In this document: positions 1 to 9,680 of the stretch, piece after piece
Numbering within the stretch: position 1 is the stretch's first letter
How the letters are laid out: each line of letters begins with the position of its first letter
Source: Saccharothrix syringae
GTDB lineage: Bacteria > Actinomycetota > Actinomycetes > Mycobacteriales > Pseudonocardiaceae
NCBI RefSeq assembly: GCF_009498035.1
Contig: NZ_CP034550.1
Span: 3,286,001-3,350,000 of the forward strand
Length of the DNA: 64,000 bases
Direction of reading: 5' to 3'
Program-made: the position numbers and the translations under genes
The notes under the pieces: generated by a model
Database searches by the model: none
What the model saw: only the letters and a program-made list of their open reading frames with translations
Told to the model about the DNA's origin: nothing

Positions 1-38
1 TCGTGCCCGCGCCGCAGCTCGCGGGGGACCGGTCGTGA
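1..38 (+). CDS. C-terminal end of an upstream gene (partial)
   Basis: Reading from base 3 gives VPAPQLAGDRS followed by a TGA at 36-38. The stop overlaps the GTG start of the eccD gene (GTGA), which is the usual sign of translational coupling within an operon. Eleven residues are too few to name the product. From the neighbours it is likely another type VII secretion gene, but which one cannot be told. Confidence 0.55.
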   Translation, partial: VPAPQLAGDRS

Positions 39-1429
39 CCGCCGCCGCCGAGCTGTGCCGCATCACCGTCGTGGGCCCCGGCGGCAGGGCCGACCTGGCC
101 GTGCCGGTGGCCACCACCCTGGCGGACCTCATCCCGACGCTCGTCGAGCACGTCGTGCCGGAGGAGCAGCGGACCGCCAACGCCGAGTACGGCGCCTGGG
201 TGCTCCAGCGGCTGGGGGAGGCCCCGCTCGACCCCGACGGCACGCCCGAGACGCTGGACTGGCTGGACGGCGACCGGTTCCACCTGGTGCCCGCCCGCGA
301 CCCGCTGCCCGAGCTGGACTTCGACGACGTCGCCGAGGGCATGGCCACGGCGATCAGCCGGCAGGGCGACCGGTGGAGCGACACCGCGAACCGGCGGCTG
401 TTCCTGGGCCTGGCCGCGGTCGCCCTCGCCACCATCGGGGCCGCCTTGGCCACCGCCCCGGACACCACGGCGCTCGCGGCCACCGCCGCCGCCCTCGCCC
501 TCGTCCTGCTCACCGCGACGGTCGTGGTGGCGCGCACCAGCGGGGACCGGGCGCTGGCCGCCGTCGCCGGGACGTCCGGGTGCGGGTTCGCCTGGTTGAG
601 CGGTGTGATCGGCCTGGCGGGCGCCGACCGCGCGTTCACCCCCCTCGGCGCGCTGGTCGGCGCGGTCGCGGCCCTGGCCTGCGGGGTGCTGCCGCTGGTG
701 CTGCAACGGCTGGTGGTGCGCGACCTGCCGGTGGTGCCGTTCGGCGTGGTGGTCGTCGCCGCCGCGGGCGCGGTGCTGGCCGGCTGGCTGCACCTCGGCC
801 TCGACCTGGACGGGGCGCGGACCGCGGCCGTCACCGGGACCGCGCTGTTCCTGCTGACCCTGTTCACGCCCAAGCTCGCCACCCGAGCCGCCCGGCTGCG
901 CGGTCCCCAGCTGCCGCGCACCGCCGAAGAGCTCCAGATCGACGTGGAGCCCGAGCCGGCCGCCGACCTGGTCTCGCGCACCGGGCAGGCCGACCGGTAC
1001 CTGACGATGCTGGCCGTCGGCGCGGCACTGGTGTTCGCCGCCGTCGTGCCCGGCCTGCTCGCCGACGCCGGGTGGGCCCAGCACGTCACCCTGGGCCTGC
1101 TGACCGCCCTGGTGCTGCTGCGGTCGCGCGAGTTCCGCAACGTCGTGCAGCGCACCGCGCTGGTGCTGACCGGCGCCTGGGGCGTGGTGGCCCAGGCGCT
1201 GGTGCTGGCCGCGGCGCTGGACCCGGTGTGGCGGATCACCGGCCTCGCCGGCCTGCTCGGCGTGGCCGCGCTCCTGGTCACGGCGGCACTGCGCCCGCTG
1301 CACCGCCGCCCCCTGCCGCTGTGGGGCCACCTGGCCAACGTGCTGGAGCTGTGCGCCGGTGTCGCGGTGCTGCCGGTGCTGCTCCAGATCCTGGGCGTCT
1401 ACGCCTGGGCCCGCGGATTGGCCGGGTGA
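35..1429 (+). CDS. eccD: Type VII secretion integral membrane protein EccD
   Basis: 464 residues. Residues 1-100 form a small soluble ubiquitin-like (YukD-type) domain. The rest is a series of long hydrophobic segments rich in Ala, Leu and Val, broken by short charged loops, matching the roughly eleven membrane spans known for EccD. In ESX systems EccD dimers line the inner-membrane channel with EccB, EccC and EccE. The GTG start overlaps the stop of the upstream gene, and eccB starts five bases after its stop, so an operon is clear. Length is normal for the family. A large soluble loop near residues 280-325 separates the first membrane helices from the later ones. The identification is family recognition from layout and hydrophobicity; no active site is expected. 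Confidence 0.9.
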   Translation: MTAAAELCRITVVGPGGRADLAVPVATTLADLIPTLVEHVVPEEQRTANAEYGAWVLQRLGEAPLDPDGTPETLDWLDGDRFHLVPARDPLPELDFDDVAEGMATAISRQGDRWSDTANRRLFLGLAAVALATIGAALATAPDTTALAATAAALALVLLTATVVVARTSGDRALAAVAGTSGCGFAWLSGVIGLAGADRAFTPLGALVGAVAALACGVLPLVLQRLVVRDLPVVPFGVVVVAAAGAVLAGWLHLGLDLDGARTAAVTGTALFLLTLFTPKLATRAARLRGPQLPRTAEELQIDVEPEPAADLVSRTGQADRYLTMLAVGAALVFAAVVPGLLADAGWAQHVTLGLLTALVLLRSREFRNVVQRTALVLTGAWGVVAQALVLAAALDPVWRITGLAGLLGVAALLVTAALRPLHRRPLPLWGHLANVLELCAGVAVLPVLLQILGVYAWARGLAG

Positions 1430-1433
1430 GGTC

Positions 1434-2789
1434 GTGCAGACCCAGCGGGACCACCTGCACGCCTACCAGACCATGGTCGGGCGGATGAGCTCCGCCCTGC
1501 TGCTCGGCGACACCAGCCACGGCGAGCCGCCCGCGCGGCGCGCGTTGTTCGGCCTGGTCATGGGCGTCGTCCTGGCACTGCTGATCGCCGTCGGCTTCGG
1601 CGTGTACGGGCTGATCAAGCCCGGTGGCTCGCAAGCGTGGAAGAAACCCGGCGCGATCCTGGTGGAGGAGGAGACCGGCGCGACCTACGTCCACCGCGGT
1701 GGCGTGCTGGTGCCCGTGCTCAACCAGGCGTCGGCGTTGCTGCTGGTCGGCGGTGGTGCGCACGTCGAGACGATCAAGCGCGCCTCGCTGGCGGGTCTGG
1801 ACCGGGGGCCGGAGGTGGGCATCGTCGGCGCGCCCGAGGCCGTGCCCGACAGGGGCTCGCTGGTCACCGGGCCGTGGCTGCTGTGCCTGGCGGCCTCCGG
1901 CGGCGGCATGGGCGTGGACCTGGTGCCCGGTGCGGGGACGGTGCGCGCCGGCGCCGACCGGCACCTGTGGGTGGCCGCCGCGGACGGCACGCAGTACGTC
2001 GTGTGGGACGACCGCAAGCACCGGTTGGCCGACGAGACGGTCCCGGTCGCGCTCGGCCTGGGAGCCGGACCACCGGTCACCGCGCCGACCGCGTGGCTGG
2101 ACGCCCTGCCCGACGGCCCGGAGGTCGGGGCCGCGCGGGTCGACGGCGACGGGAAGGCCGGGCCGCGGGTCGCGGACGCCCCCCACCGGGTCGGCGACCT
2201 GTTCGAGCACGACACGTCCAGCGGCCCCCAGCACTTCGTGCTCCGCGCCGACGGCCTGGCGCCGCTGTCGCGCACCGAGTCGGCGCTGGTCCAGGCGAAG
2301 CTCGGGCGCGCCGCGACCCGGCTGGACACCGCCGCGCTCGCCGCCGCGCCGCGGTCGGCGGACGACTCGCTGGTCTCGCGCCTGCCCGACCTGGCGACCA
2401 CCAAGGCGCTCGTGGAGGCCGGGGGTCCCGACCGCGCGCTGTGCCTGGAGCAGCGGCCCAGCGGTGCGCGGGTGCTCAGCGAGTTGGTGACCGCGGACCC
2501 CGGGCACCGGCCGGCGGAGGCCACCGCGGACCGCGCCGCGACCCGGCTGGGTCCCGCGTCCGGGGTGCTGGCCGCCGCCGTGCCGGTGGCGGACGGGCGC
2601 AAACCCCTCCGCTACCTGATCACCGATCAGGGCGTGAAGTACCCGCTGGCCGACGACGAGTCGGTGGCCGCCCTCGGCTACGGCGGGGTGACGCCGGTAC
2701 CGGTGGGCACCGCCGTGCTCGCCGCGGTGCCCACCGGACCGGTCCTCGCGCGCAGCGCCGTGGCCGTCGTGCAGAAGGGAGGCAGTTGA
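1434..2789 (+). CDS. eccB: Type VII secretion protein EccB
   Basis: 451 residues from the GTG at 1434. This start was chosen because it gives VQTQRDHLHAYQTMVGRM, the usual EccB beginning (Gln/Arg-rich, then a helix ending before a small residue patch), whereas the longer frame runs back into eccD. One membrane helix lies near residues 40-60 and is followed by a large extracytoplasmic part containing repeated beta segments around hydrophobic cores, as in the propeller-like EccB periplasmic domain. EccB is a structural subunit of the ESX membrane complex. It lies 4 bases after eccD and 1 base before the next gene. The cytoplasmic N-terminal tail is short, as is normal. No catalytic motif is apparent; some EccB proteins have been reported to have ATPase activity, which cannot be judged here. 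Confidence 0.88.
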   Translation: MQTQRDHLHAYQTMVGRMSSALLLGDTSHGEPPARRALFGLVMGVVLALLIAVGFGVYGLIKPGGSQAWKKPGAILVEEETGATYVHRGGVLVPVLNQASALLLVGGGAHVETIKRASLAGLDRGPEVGIVGAPEAVPDRGSLVTGPWLLCLAASGGGMGVDLVPGAGTVRAGADRHLWVAAADGTQYVVWDDRKHRLADETVPVALGLGAGPPVTAPTAWLDALPDGPEVGAARVDGDGKAGPRVADAPHRVGDLFEHDTSSGPQHFVLRADGLAPLSRTESALVQAKLGRAATRLDTAALAAAPRSADDSLVSRLPDLATTKALVEAGGPDRALCLEQRPSGARVLSELVTADPGHRPAEATADRAATRLGPASGVLAAAVPVADGRKPLRYLITDQGVKYPLADDESVAALGYGGVTPVPVGTAVLAAVPTGPVLARSAVAVVQKGGS

Positions 2790-2790
2790 C

Positions 2791-5418
2791 ATGAGCCAGG
2801 TGACCGAACGCCGCGGCGGCGTGGAGATGACCAGCCGGATGATCGGGAACGCGCTGGTCGTCCACCCCCGGGACCAGTTGACCGCCGAAGCGCGCAACCT
2901 CGCCCTCGTGGTGGCCCTGGACCCCCACCACGACCTCGTCGTGGTGGACCTGCCCACCGGCAGCCCCTTTTCCGCGTGGGAGTCGGTCGCCGACCTGATG
3001 CCGCGGCCCCGGCGCGGCGTGCGGATCGTCATCGGCGGCCGGTCGCGGGAGACCACCGCACTGGCCGGGCAGTGGCTGGCCGAACGCCTCAACCGGCCGG
3101 TGATCGCGCCCGACGGCGCCGTGCTGCCGGGCGTGGGCGGGTCGCTGTTCGTGGACGCCGGGCGGCGCAGCGGCTGGATCAGGTTCCAGCCGGGCAAGCC
3201 GCCGCGCTGGGAGGCCAAGCGCTTCCCCAAGCCGGTGTGGGAGTCCGAGGCGCTGGCCGAGGCGGTGCCGACCAGCGCGACGGGCATCGCCGAACCGGTT
3301 GGCGGCGGTATCTGGATCCGCCCGGCGGTCGACGACGGTCGGCTGCGCGTGCACCGGGCCCGGTTGCAGGAGAACCTGCCGTGCCAGCCCGACGTGCTCA
3401 CCGTGGTGCTGGGCTGCCCCGACGCGCCGCCGATCTCGTTCGACGACGTGGCCCGGTTCTGGGCCGGGCTGCCGGAGCCGCTGCGCGGCCGGGCCCGGCT
3501 GCTGCGCTACGGCCGGCTGTCCGGTTCGGACGGCGGTTCGCCGGAGCAGGCGCTGGCCGACTTCATGGGGCAGGAGCTGGTCTGGTACACCGGGTTGCCC
3601 GTCGGCTCCGTGGTCGACCCGGACGTCTACACCATCCGGCCGGGCGGTGTGCCGGGCTGGCGCAGCGCGGTTCGCGAGCTGGCGTACCGCCCGCAACCCG
3701 CCGGGGCGAACCCGCCGCCGCGCATCGTCAGCCACCGCCCGCCGGTGTCCGGGGTGTCCGAGGTCGGTCCCGCCACCTACTGGTACGCACCGGACGCGGT
3801 CGTGGAGGTCGTGCCCGCCGGGCTGTGGGTCCGGCCGCCCGCCGAGCCCGCGCACGCCGAGTCGGTGCGCGCGACGCCGCTGGACGCCGAGCGGCACCTG
3901 ATGCTGTTCGAGGCGGGCACCGAGGCCGTCGCGGCGCGCATGAGGGGCTTGGCGGAGGACCTGGTGGCCCGGCTGGACCCGACCACCCGGTGGATGAGCG
4001 ACCTGGTGGCCGCCGGGGCGCGGACCCCGGTGGCCGTCGCCGGTCAGGCGCTGGCCGAACTGGAGCACGAGCGGCCGCGGCGCGCGGTCGAGGCGTCCAC
4101 GGAGGCGGCGACCGAGTTCGTGGCACGGCCGGTGCCGGTGGTGGACCTCGTGGGTGCGGGGGAGGAGCTGGACACCGGGACCCGCGGGCAGGTCGGCATC
4201 TCCCAGCGCCTGAGCCCGAACACCCCGCCGCACGGTACGCCGCCACACGGTACGCCGCCCGTGCCGCCGGTCGCGGTCGCGCCGCCCGTGCCGCGGCTCG
4301 CACCGCCGTCCGCGCCGCCGGTCGTGGACGAGCCCTCGGCCGCGCCGCCGCTCGTGGCCGAGCCGCCGATCGCACCGCCGTCCGCGCCGCCGGTCGCGAC
4401 CGCACCGCCGTCCACACAACCGACCGCGCCGCCGCTCGTGGCCGAGCCGCCGGCCACGGCCGTGCCGCCCGCCGTCGCCCCGCCGGTGGTCGAGCCCGCC
4501 CTCCCGGCTCCCGCCGAGCCCGCGTCCGAGGCCCCCCTGGCCGCCGCGTCGCCCACCGCCCCGGGCGACGCGGCACCCGATCCCCGGCCCACCCCCGTCA
4601 CCGCCTTCCAACCCGTGCCCGCCGCCTCGGCGGCCGCGGTGCTCCCCAAGCGCGGCCTGGAGGAGGAGCGGACCTGGCTGCGCAAGACGCTCAACCACCA
4701 GTTCGCCTCGGTGGCGAACTCGGTGGCCCGCGTGCTGTCCGAGCACCCCAGCTTCCAGGGCACGAGCGGTCGGTCCGCCGACCTGCTCACCGACGCGGTG
4801 GCCGTCCGCCTCTACCTCTCCGCCGAGGGCGACGGGCTCGACACCGCCCTGCGCGGCGCCACCGCGGGCCCGCACGTCCCGTTCGCCCGCTGCGCGGTCG
4901 CGGGGCTGAGCCGGCTGCCCTCGCACCGCGGCATCGCCGTCTACTCCACCTCCCTGTCCGACGAGGAGTGGGCGCTCTACCGGGACCGCAGGCTGGTCAC
5001 CGAGTGGGGCTTCCTCAACGCCCTCACCGCACCCTGCGCCCGCCAGGAGGGCGACGTGGACGTGCTGCTGTGGTCCATGACCGGCCGCCGCACCAAGCTC
5101 CTCGAACCCGAGGCGGGCGGCCTGGCCGACCGCGTGCTGTTCGTGCCGGGCACCAGCTTCAAGGTGCTCGGCCTGACCGAGCCGACCGCCGGGGCGCGCG
5201 GCCGGGTCCTGCTGCGCGAGCTGGCGGCCGGGGAGATCGACGCCAACGGCCGGGTCGACCGCAACCGCGTCTCGCTGGACGAGCTGGCCACGACCGCGCT
5301 GCGCGCCGGCGCGGACAAGTGGGCGTCGGCCGAGCGGGTCGCGCGCACCCCCGAGGGCGCGACGGCCCGGTTCCAGACGTTGCCGGGCCTGGTCCGCCTC
5401 GCCCGAGCGGAGAGGTGA
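2791..5418 (+). CDS. T7SS-locus protein with Pro-rich linker and degenerate ART-like C-terminal domain
   Basis: 875 residues, ATG one base after eccB. Residues 1-450 are a mixed alpha/beta region without a recognised motif. Residues about 480-600 are a low-complexity linker made of Pro, Ala and Val. Residues 614-875 resemble the ADP-ribosyltransferase fold: a strand with an Arg near residue 699, a Y-S-T-S signature at 718-721, and a strand and turn reading VLFVPGTSFKV near residue 784, which is the usual end of the ART core. The Glu normally just before that strand is Arg, so I expect no transferase activity. A secreted or channel-associated scaffolding role is possible but is inference. No signal peptide or membrane helix is visible, so the protein is probably cytoplasmic. 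It is translationally linked to eccB and the eccA-like gene. Confidence 0.6.
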   Translation: MSQVTERRGGVEMTSRMIGNALVVHPRDQLTAEARNLALVVALDPHHDLVVVDLPTGSPFSAWESVADLMPRPRRGVRIVIGGRSRETTALAGQWLAERLNRPVIAPDGAVLPGVGGSLFVDAGRRSGWIRFQPGKPPRWEAKRFPKPVWESEALAEAVPTSATGIAEPVGGGIWIRPAVDDGRLRVHRARLQENLPCQPDVLTVVLGCPDAPPISFDDVARFWAGLPEPLRGRARLLRYGRLSGSDGGSPEQALADFMGQELVWYTGLPVGSVVDPDVYTIRPGGVPGWRSAVRELAYRPQPAGANPPPRIVSHRPPVSGVSEVGPATYWYAPDAVVEVVPAGLWVRPPAEPAHAESVRATPLDAERHLMLFEAGTEAVAARMRGLAEDLVARLDPTTRWMSDLVAAGARTPVAVAGQALAELEHERPRRAVEASTEAATEFVARPVPVVDLVGAGEELDTGTRGQVGISQRLSPNTPPHGTPPHGTPPVPPVAVAPPVPRLAPPSAPPVVDEPSAAPPLVAEPPIAPPSAPPVATAPPSTQPTAPPLVAEPPATAVPPAVAPPVVEPALPAPAEPASEAPLAAASPTAPGDAAPDPRPTPVTAFQPVPAASAAAVLPKRGLEEERTWLRKTLNHQFASVANSVARVLSEHPSFQGTSGRSADLLTDAVAVRLYLSAEGDGLDTALRGATAGPHVPFARCAVAGLSRLPSHRGIAVYSTSLSDEEWALYRDRRLVTEWGFLNALTAPCARQEGDVDVLLWSMTGRRTKLLEPEAGGLADRVLFVPGTSFKVLGLTEPTAGARGRVLLRELAAGEIDANGRVDRNRVSLDELATTALRAGADKWASAERVARTPEGATARFQTLPGLVRLARAER

Positions 5419-5426
5419 CAGGCGAG

Positions 5427-8400
5427 ATGAACCGACAGCTGCTCGTGGTGGACCGCAACCGCCCCGACGCCTACCCGACGATCACCGCGGCCCTGGGCAA
5501 CGCCCGCGACGGCGCGATGATCAGCGTGTTCCCCGGCCGGTACGACGAGAACCTGGTGCTCACCCGCGTGGTGACGCTCACCGCGGAGCAGGGCCCCGGC
5601 ACGGTCGAGGTGCGCGCCGCGTCCGGCAGCGCGGTCGTGGTCGACGCCGAGGCGGTGCGGCTGACCGGCCTGGTCATCACCGGCGCGGCCACCGACGTGG
5701 CGGCGCTGGACGCCCGGCGCGGCGAGGTCGCGCTGGACGCCTGCCACGTGGCCGGCGCGTCGTGGGCGGCCGTGCTGGCGCGGGGCCGCGGCCGGGTGTC
5801 GCTGCGCGGCTGCACGCTCACCGCGTCCGGCGGCGCGGGCCTGGTCGTCACCTCGCCCGACCAGAGCAGCGCCGAGGACACCGAGGTCGTGGACGCCTCG
5901 TCGTCCGGGGTGGTGGTGACCGAGCGCGGCGCGCTGGTGCTGCGCCGGGTGAAGGTGCGCCGCGCCGGCGGCAACGGCATCTGCGTCAACGGCAACGCCC
6001 GCGCGCTGGTCGAGGACTGCGAGGTCGTCGACACCAGCAAGCCCGCCGTCGTGGTGGAGGGCGACGCCGACGCCGACATCCGCGACCTGGTGGTGACCGG
6101 CAGCGACAGCCTGGACCTGTACCTGACCAGCCGGGGCGAGGTCACCGTCACCGGGTCCCGGTTCACCGGCGCGGGCGTGCAGGCCGCGCACCTGGCCGGC
6201 GAGACCAGGCCCGTGCTGCGCGGGTGCCGGTTCGCCGAGGCCGGCCGCAACGCCGTGCACGTCACCGGCACCGCCACACCCCACTTCGACGACTGCCGCG
6301 TCGAGGGCAGCCCGATCGGCGTGGTCGTGGACGGCGAGGCCAAGCCGCGCTTCACCAAGCTGTGGGTGGGCGGTTCCACGCACGGCGCGGTGCTGCTGCG
6401 CGGCGACGCCCGCGCCGAGGTGCGCGGTGCGCGGGCCGAGCCCTCCGCCGGGCCCGTGCTGGTCCTCAAGGGGCGGTCCACGCTGGTGCTCGCCGACGCC
6501 GAGGTCACCGCGGGCGACGCCCTGGGCCTCGACCTGGCCGAGGCGGTCAGCGCCGAGGTCACCGACCTGCGGCTGGCGGGCCGCGCGGAACAGCTCGTCG
6601 CGCTCAGCGGCGGTGCCCGCGCCACCTTCGCCTCGACGCTGCTGCGCGGCGGCGGCCTGCGCGTCGGCGCGGACAGCCAGGCCGTGCTGCGGGACTGCGA
6701 GGTCGTCGCCGCCGCCGGGGACGGCCTGGAGGCGGCCGGCGGCGCGCTGAGCGCCACCCGGTGCCGCGTCCGCGACGCGCGTCGCCACGGCGTCCACGTG
6801 CACGGCGGCGGGCGCGTCGAGCTGCACGACAGCGAGGTCGCCGGCAGCGCGGGCGACGGCGTGCTGCTCGACACCGAGGAGGAGTCCTCGGTCGTCGGCT
6901 GCACCGTCACCGGCAGCGGCGGCACGCCCGTGCACCGGCGCGTCGACCACGAACGCCTCACCGTCACCGGCCTGGTCACCGACGAGCAGCAGGTCTCCAT
7001 CGGCATCGGGCCCGCGCGGACCGGGCGGTCCGACCAGGACGGCGCGCCGTCCCCGGGCGGGGGCGGCGACCGGCTCGGCGCGGTCGCGCTGGACGGGCCA
7101 CTGGCCGACCTCGACGCGCTGATCGGCCTGCACGGCGTCAAGCAGGAGGTGCTGGGCCTGATCAACCTGATCAGGATGAGCCAGCGCCGCAAGGAGCTGG
7201 GCCTGCCCATGCCGCCGATGAGCCGCCACCTGGTGTTCGCGGGCCCGCCCGGCACCGGCAAGACCACCGTCGCGCGCCTCTACGGCTCGGTGCTGGCGGA
7301 GCTGGGCATCCTGGCCAAGGGACACATGGTGGAGGTCGCGCGGGCCGACCTGGTCGCCCAGTACATCGGCGCCACCGCCATCAAGACCGCCGAGGTGGTC
7401 AACAACGCGATGGGCGGCGTGCTGTTCATCGACGAGGCGTACACGCTGTCGAGCCAGTCCGGCGGCAACGGCCCCGACTTCGGGCAGGAGGCCATCGACA
7501 CGCTGATGAAGATGATGGAGGACCACCGCGACGAGATCGTGGTCATCGTGGCCGGGTACTCGGAGCTGATGGAGAAGTTCCTGGCCTCCAACCCCGGCAT
7601 GGCCTCCCGCTTCACCCGCACCATCGAGTTCCCGAACTACAGCGTCGACGAACTGGTCACCATCACCGCCAACCTGTGCCGCAAGCACTACTACGAGCTG
7701 TCCGACGACGCGGTCACCGCGCTGGGCGAGTACTTCGACCGCGTGCCGAAGAACGACACCTTCGGCAACGGCCGCGTGGCGCGCAAGCTGTTCGAGGCCA
7801 TGGTGAACAACCAGGCGTCGCGCCTGGCGAACGAGCCGCCCGCCAAGGACGCCGACCTCAACCGCCTCACCGCCGCCGACCTCGCGCCCGAGATCGCCGC
7901 GCTCGGCCAGGCGCCCCCTTCCTCGGGCGGGCCCGACGCCGGCACCGATCCCGCCGCCGCGCTGGCCGCGAGCCGGGCCTGGCGCCGCCTCGCCGACCTG
8001 CACGGCCTGGACGAGGTGCGGGAGGCGCTGGGGCGCAACACCCTGCGGCTGTGCGGCCTCAAGCAGCGCCGCAGGCCCCTGGCGAGGCAGGCGGGCGCGG
8101 TCCTGGCCGGCCCGCGCGGCACCGGCCGCAGCGAGGTTGCCCGGCTCTACGCCCAGGTCCTGTCCGAACTGGACCTGGTCGGCACCGGGCACGTGGTCCG
8201 CGCCCGCGTCGGCCTGGACCTGTGCCCCCGCTGGCCCGGTCAGGCGACCAGCCTGGTCACCAGGGTCTTCGAGGACGCCGCGGGCGGCGTGCTCGTGCTC
8301 GACGCCGACGCGGGGTGGCTGACCGACTCCGCCGAGCGCCGCGCCGAGACCGCCGAGGCCCTGGCCGCGGCCATCCGCCGCGACGCGGACTCCGTGGTCG

Positions 8401-8729
8401 TGCTGCTGCTGGGCGAGCGGTACGCCGTCCGCGAGCTGATCGGCCTGGACCGGACCCTGGCCGAGTGCTTCGCCGAGGCGTGGGAGTTCGCCGAGCACGA
8501 CGTGGACGACCTGGTCGGCATGGCGGTGCGCCACCTGGTCCGGCGCGGCCACGAGGTGCCCGACGACGCCGTGGCGGCCCTGCGCGCCCGCGTGGAGGTC
8601 TCCGCGGACCGCACGGCGCACGGCGCCCACCAGCTCGCCGACCGACTGGCCGCCACTGCGGCGTCCCGCACCCTCACCGCGGCGGATTTGCGCTCGCCGA
8701 TGTCCGGCGGCCTGGCGGCCGTGGGCTGA
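5427..8729 (+). CDS. EccA-type ATPase with N-terminal parallel beta-helix and two AAA modules
   Basis: 1,100 residues. The ATG at 5427 is 9 bases after the previous stop, with GGCGAG before it; an open frame extends upstream but overlaps the preceding gene. Residues 1-510 are short repeats of the form GxxxVVV..GxAxxxxxDC/xV, a right-handed parallel beta-helix (pectin-lyase-like). Residues 560-820 form a CbxX/CfqX-type AAA domain: Walker A GPPGTGKT at 606-613 and Walker B VLFIDEA near 665, with an arginine-finger region (MASRFTRTIEF). Residues 850-1100 form a second AAA domain whose Walker A is degenerate (AGPRGTGRS, Lys replaced by Arg). Classical EccA has a TPR N-terminus and one AAA domain, so this is a variant architecture. 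EccA ATPases help prepare ESX substrates in the cytoplasm. Confidence 0.8.
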   Translation: MNRQLLVVDRNRPDAYPTITAALGNARDGAMISVFPGRYDENLVLTRVVTLTAEQGPGTVEVRAASGSAVVVDAEAVRLTGLVITGAATDVAALDARRGEVALDACHVAGASWAAVLARGRGRVSLRGCTLTASGGAGLVVTSPDQSSAEDTEVVDASSSGVVVTERGALVLRRVKVRRAGGNGICVNGNARALVEDCEVVDTSKPAVVVEGDADADIRDLVVTGSDSLDLYLTSRGEVTVTGSRFTGAGVQAAHLAGETRPVLRGCRFAEAGRNAVHVTGTATPHFDDCRVEGSPIGVVVDGEAKPRFTKLWVGGSTHGAVLLRGDARAEVRGARAEPSAGPVLVLKGRSTLVLADAEVTAGDALGLDLAEAVSAEVTDLRLAGRAEQLVALSGGARATFASTLLRGGGLRVGADSQAVLRDCEVVAAAGDGLEAAGGALSATRCRVRDARRHGVHVHGGGRVELHDSEVAGSAGDGVLLDTEEESSVVGCTVTGSGGTPVHRRVDHERLTVTGLVTDEQQVSIGIGPARTGRSDQDGAPSPGGGGDRLGAVALDGPLADLDALIGLHGVKQEVLGLINLIRMSQRRKELGLPMPPMSRHLVFAGPPGTGKTTVARLYGSVLAELGILAKGHMVEVARADLVAQYIGATAIKTAEVVNNAMGGVLFIDEAYTLSSQSGGNGPDFGQEAIDTLMKMMEDHRDEIVVIVAGYSELMEKFLASNPGMASRFTRTIEFPNYSVDELVTITANLCRKHYYELSDDAVTALGEYFDRVPKNDTFGNGRVARKLFEAMVNNQASRLANEPPAKDADLNRLTAADLAPEIAALGQAPPSSGGPDAGTDPAAALAASRAWRRLADLHGLDEVREALGRNTLRLCGLKQRRRPLARQAGAVLAGPRGTGRSEVARLYAQVLSELDLVGTGHVVRARVGLDLCPRWPGQATSLVTRVFEDAAGGVLVLDADAGWLTDSAERRAETAEALAAAIRRDADSVVVLLLGERYAVRELIGLDRTLAECFAEAWEFAEHDVDDLVGMAVRHLVRRGHEVPDDAVAALRARVEVSADRTAHGAHQLADRLAATAASRTLTAADLRSPMSGGLAAVG

Positions 8730-8903
8730 TCCGACCGGCGCGCGGCGGGCCGCGGCGGCCGGGCGCTGGGGAAGACCTCGGTGCCCGATCGGGTGGGAGA
8801 GGGGATGCCCCCATCCCGCAACGACGTCCGATTCGCTGGACTGGCGACCGGAAGTCATCGGAGCGCACGGCCGGTCGCCGGTTCGTGGTGGAGGAGGAGT
8901 GCG

Positions 8904-9680
8904 ATGGTCGCCGCGGACGCGGACACCGAGAACTGGTTCCTGTTGATGGACCCGTCCTGGCAACCGGAGAGCGAGGACGACCCGCCGCCCCTGGAGGCGG
9001 TCGTGGGGCTGTGGCCGGTCGAGCCGGAGGGCGGGGTGGGGCGCTTCCGGGCCAACCCGTCGTACGTGCCGTCCGACCCGCAGTCGCCGACCGACCCGCT
9101 GGACGCGGTGATCCGGCTGTTGATGAAGGGGGAGGCGGAGGCGGACCAGCTCCAACTGCTGCTCCGCGACTCGCTGTTCGACATCGCCATGAACGGTGAC
9201 GGCCGCCCGCTGGTGATGCGGTCCCCGGACGACGTGCCGTGCGTGGCGGTCACCACCTCGGAGGTGCACCGCAGGCGGGTCGCGTCGCCGGAGTGGCAGC
9301 GGATCGACCTGGACGACCTGGTGGTGTTCCTGGGCGACGAGGTGGACGTGCTGTTCAACCCGGGTGGTCCGGCTTCGGTGCGGCTGCTCGGCGACTTCAT
9401 GCGGCGCACGCACGCCATGTCGGAGGAAGAAGTGGCTGCCGCCTACGAGCGGTTCCGGGACGGTCGGACCCTGGAGGTCGTGCCCTGGGACGTTCCGCCG
9501 GTCAGCGGCGGGGGAACCGCGGACGAGGAAGCTCCGGGCGCACTCGCGGAGGTCGTGGTCGACGGGCCTGCCGGCGCGGTTCCGGTTGACGTCCCCACCG
9601 GCGCGGTTCCGGTCGAGGGGCCCACCGGTGCGGTTCCGGTCGAGGGTGCCGACGAGCAGGACCGCACCGCGCGGTCCTGA
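8904..9680 (+). CDS. SseB-like type VII secretion-associated protein
   Basis: 258 residues from the ATG at 8904, preceded by a strong GAGGAGG site. The fold resembles the SseB-like proteins seen beside actinobacterial T7SS genes: an N-terminal acidic segment (WFLLMDPSW), a central region with RPLVMRSPDDVPCVAV and a C-terminal part holding DVLFNPGGPASVRLL, the recognisable NPG(G/S) strand. Residues about 222-248 are a 9-residue tandem repeat of the type PTGAVPVEG, three copies, ending in a polar tail. No signal peptide or membrane helix is visible, so the protein is probably cytoplasmic. Its role is unknown; the family is defined mainly by genomic association. The 174-base gap before it means it may have its own promoter. 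Confidence 0.65.
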   Translation: MVAADADTENWFLLMDPSWQPESEDDPPPLEAVVGLWPVEPEGGVGRFRANPSYVPSDPQSPTDPLDAVIRLLMKGEAEADQLQLLLRDSLFDIAMNGDGRPLVMRSPDDVPCVAVTTSEVHRRRVASPEWQRIDLDDLVVFLGDEVDVLFNPGGPASVRLLGDFMRRTHAMSEEEVAAAYERFRDGRTLEVVPWDVPPVSGGGTADEEAPGALAEVVVDGPAGAVPVDVPTGAVPVEGPTGAVPVEGADEQDRTARS

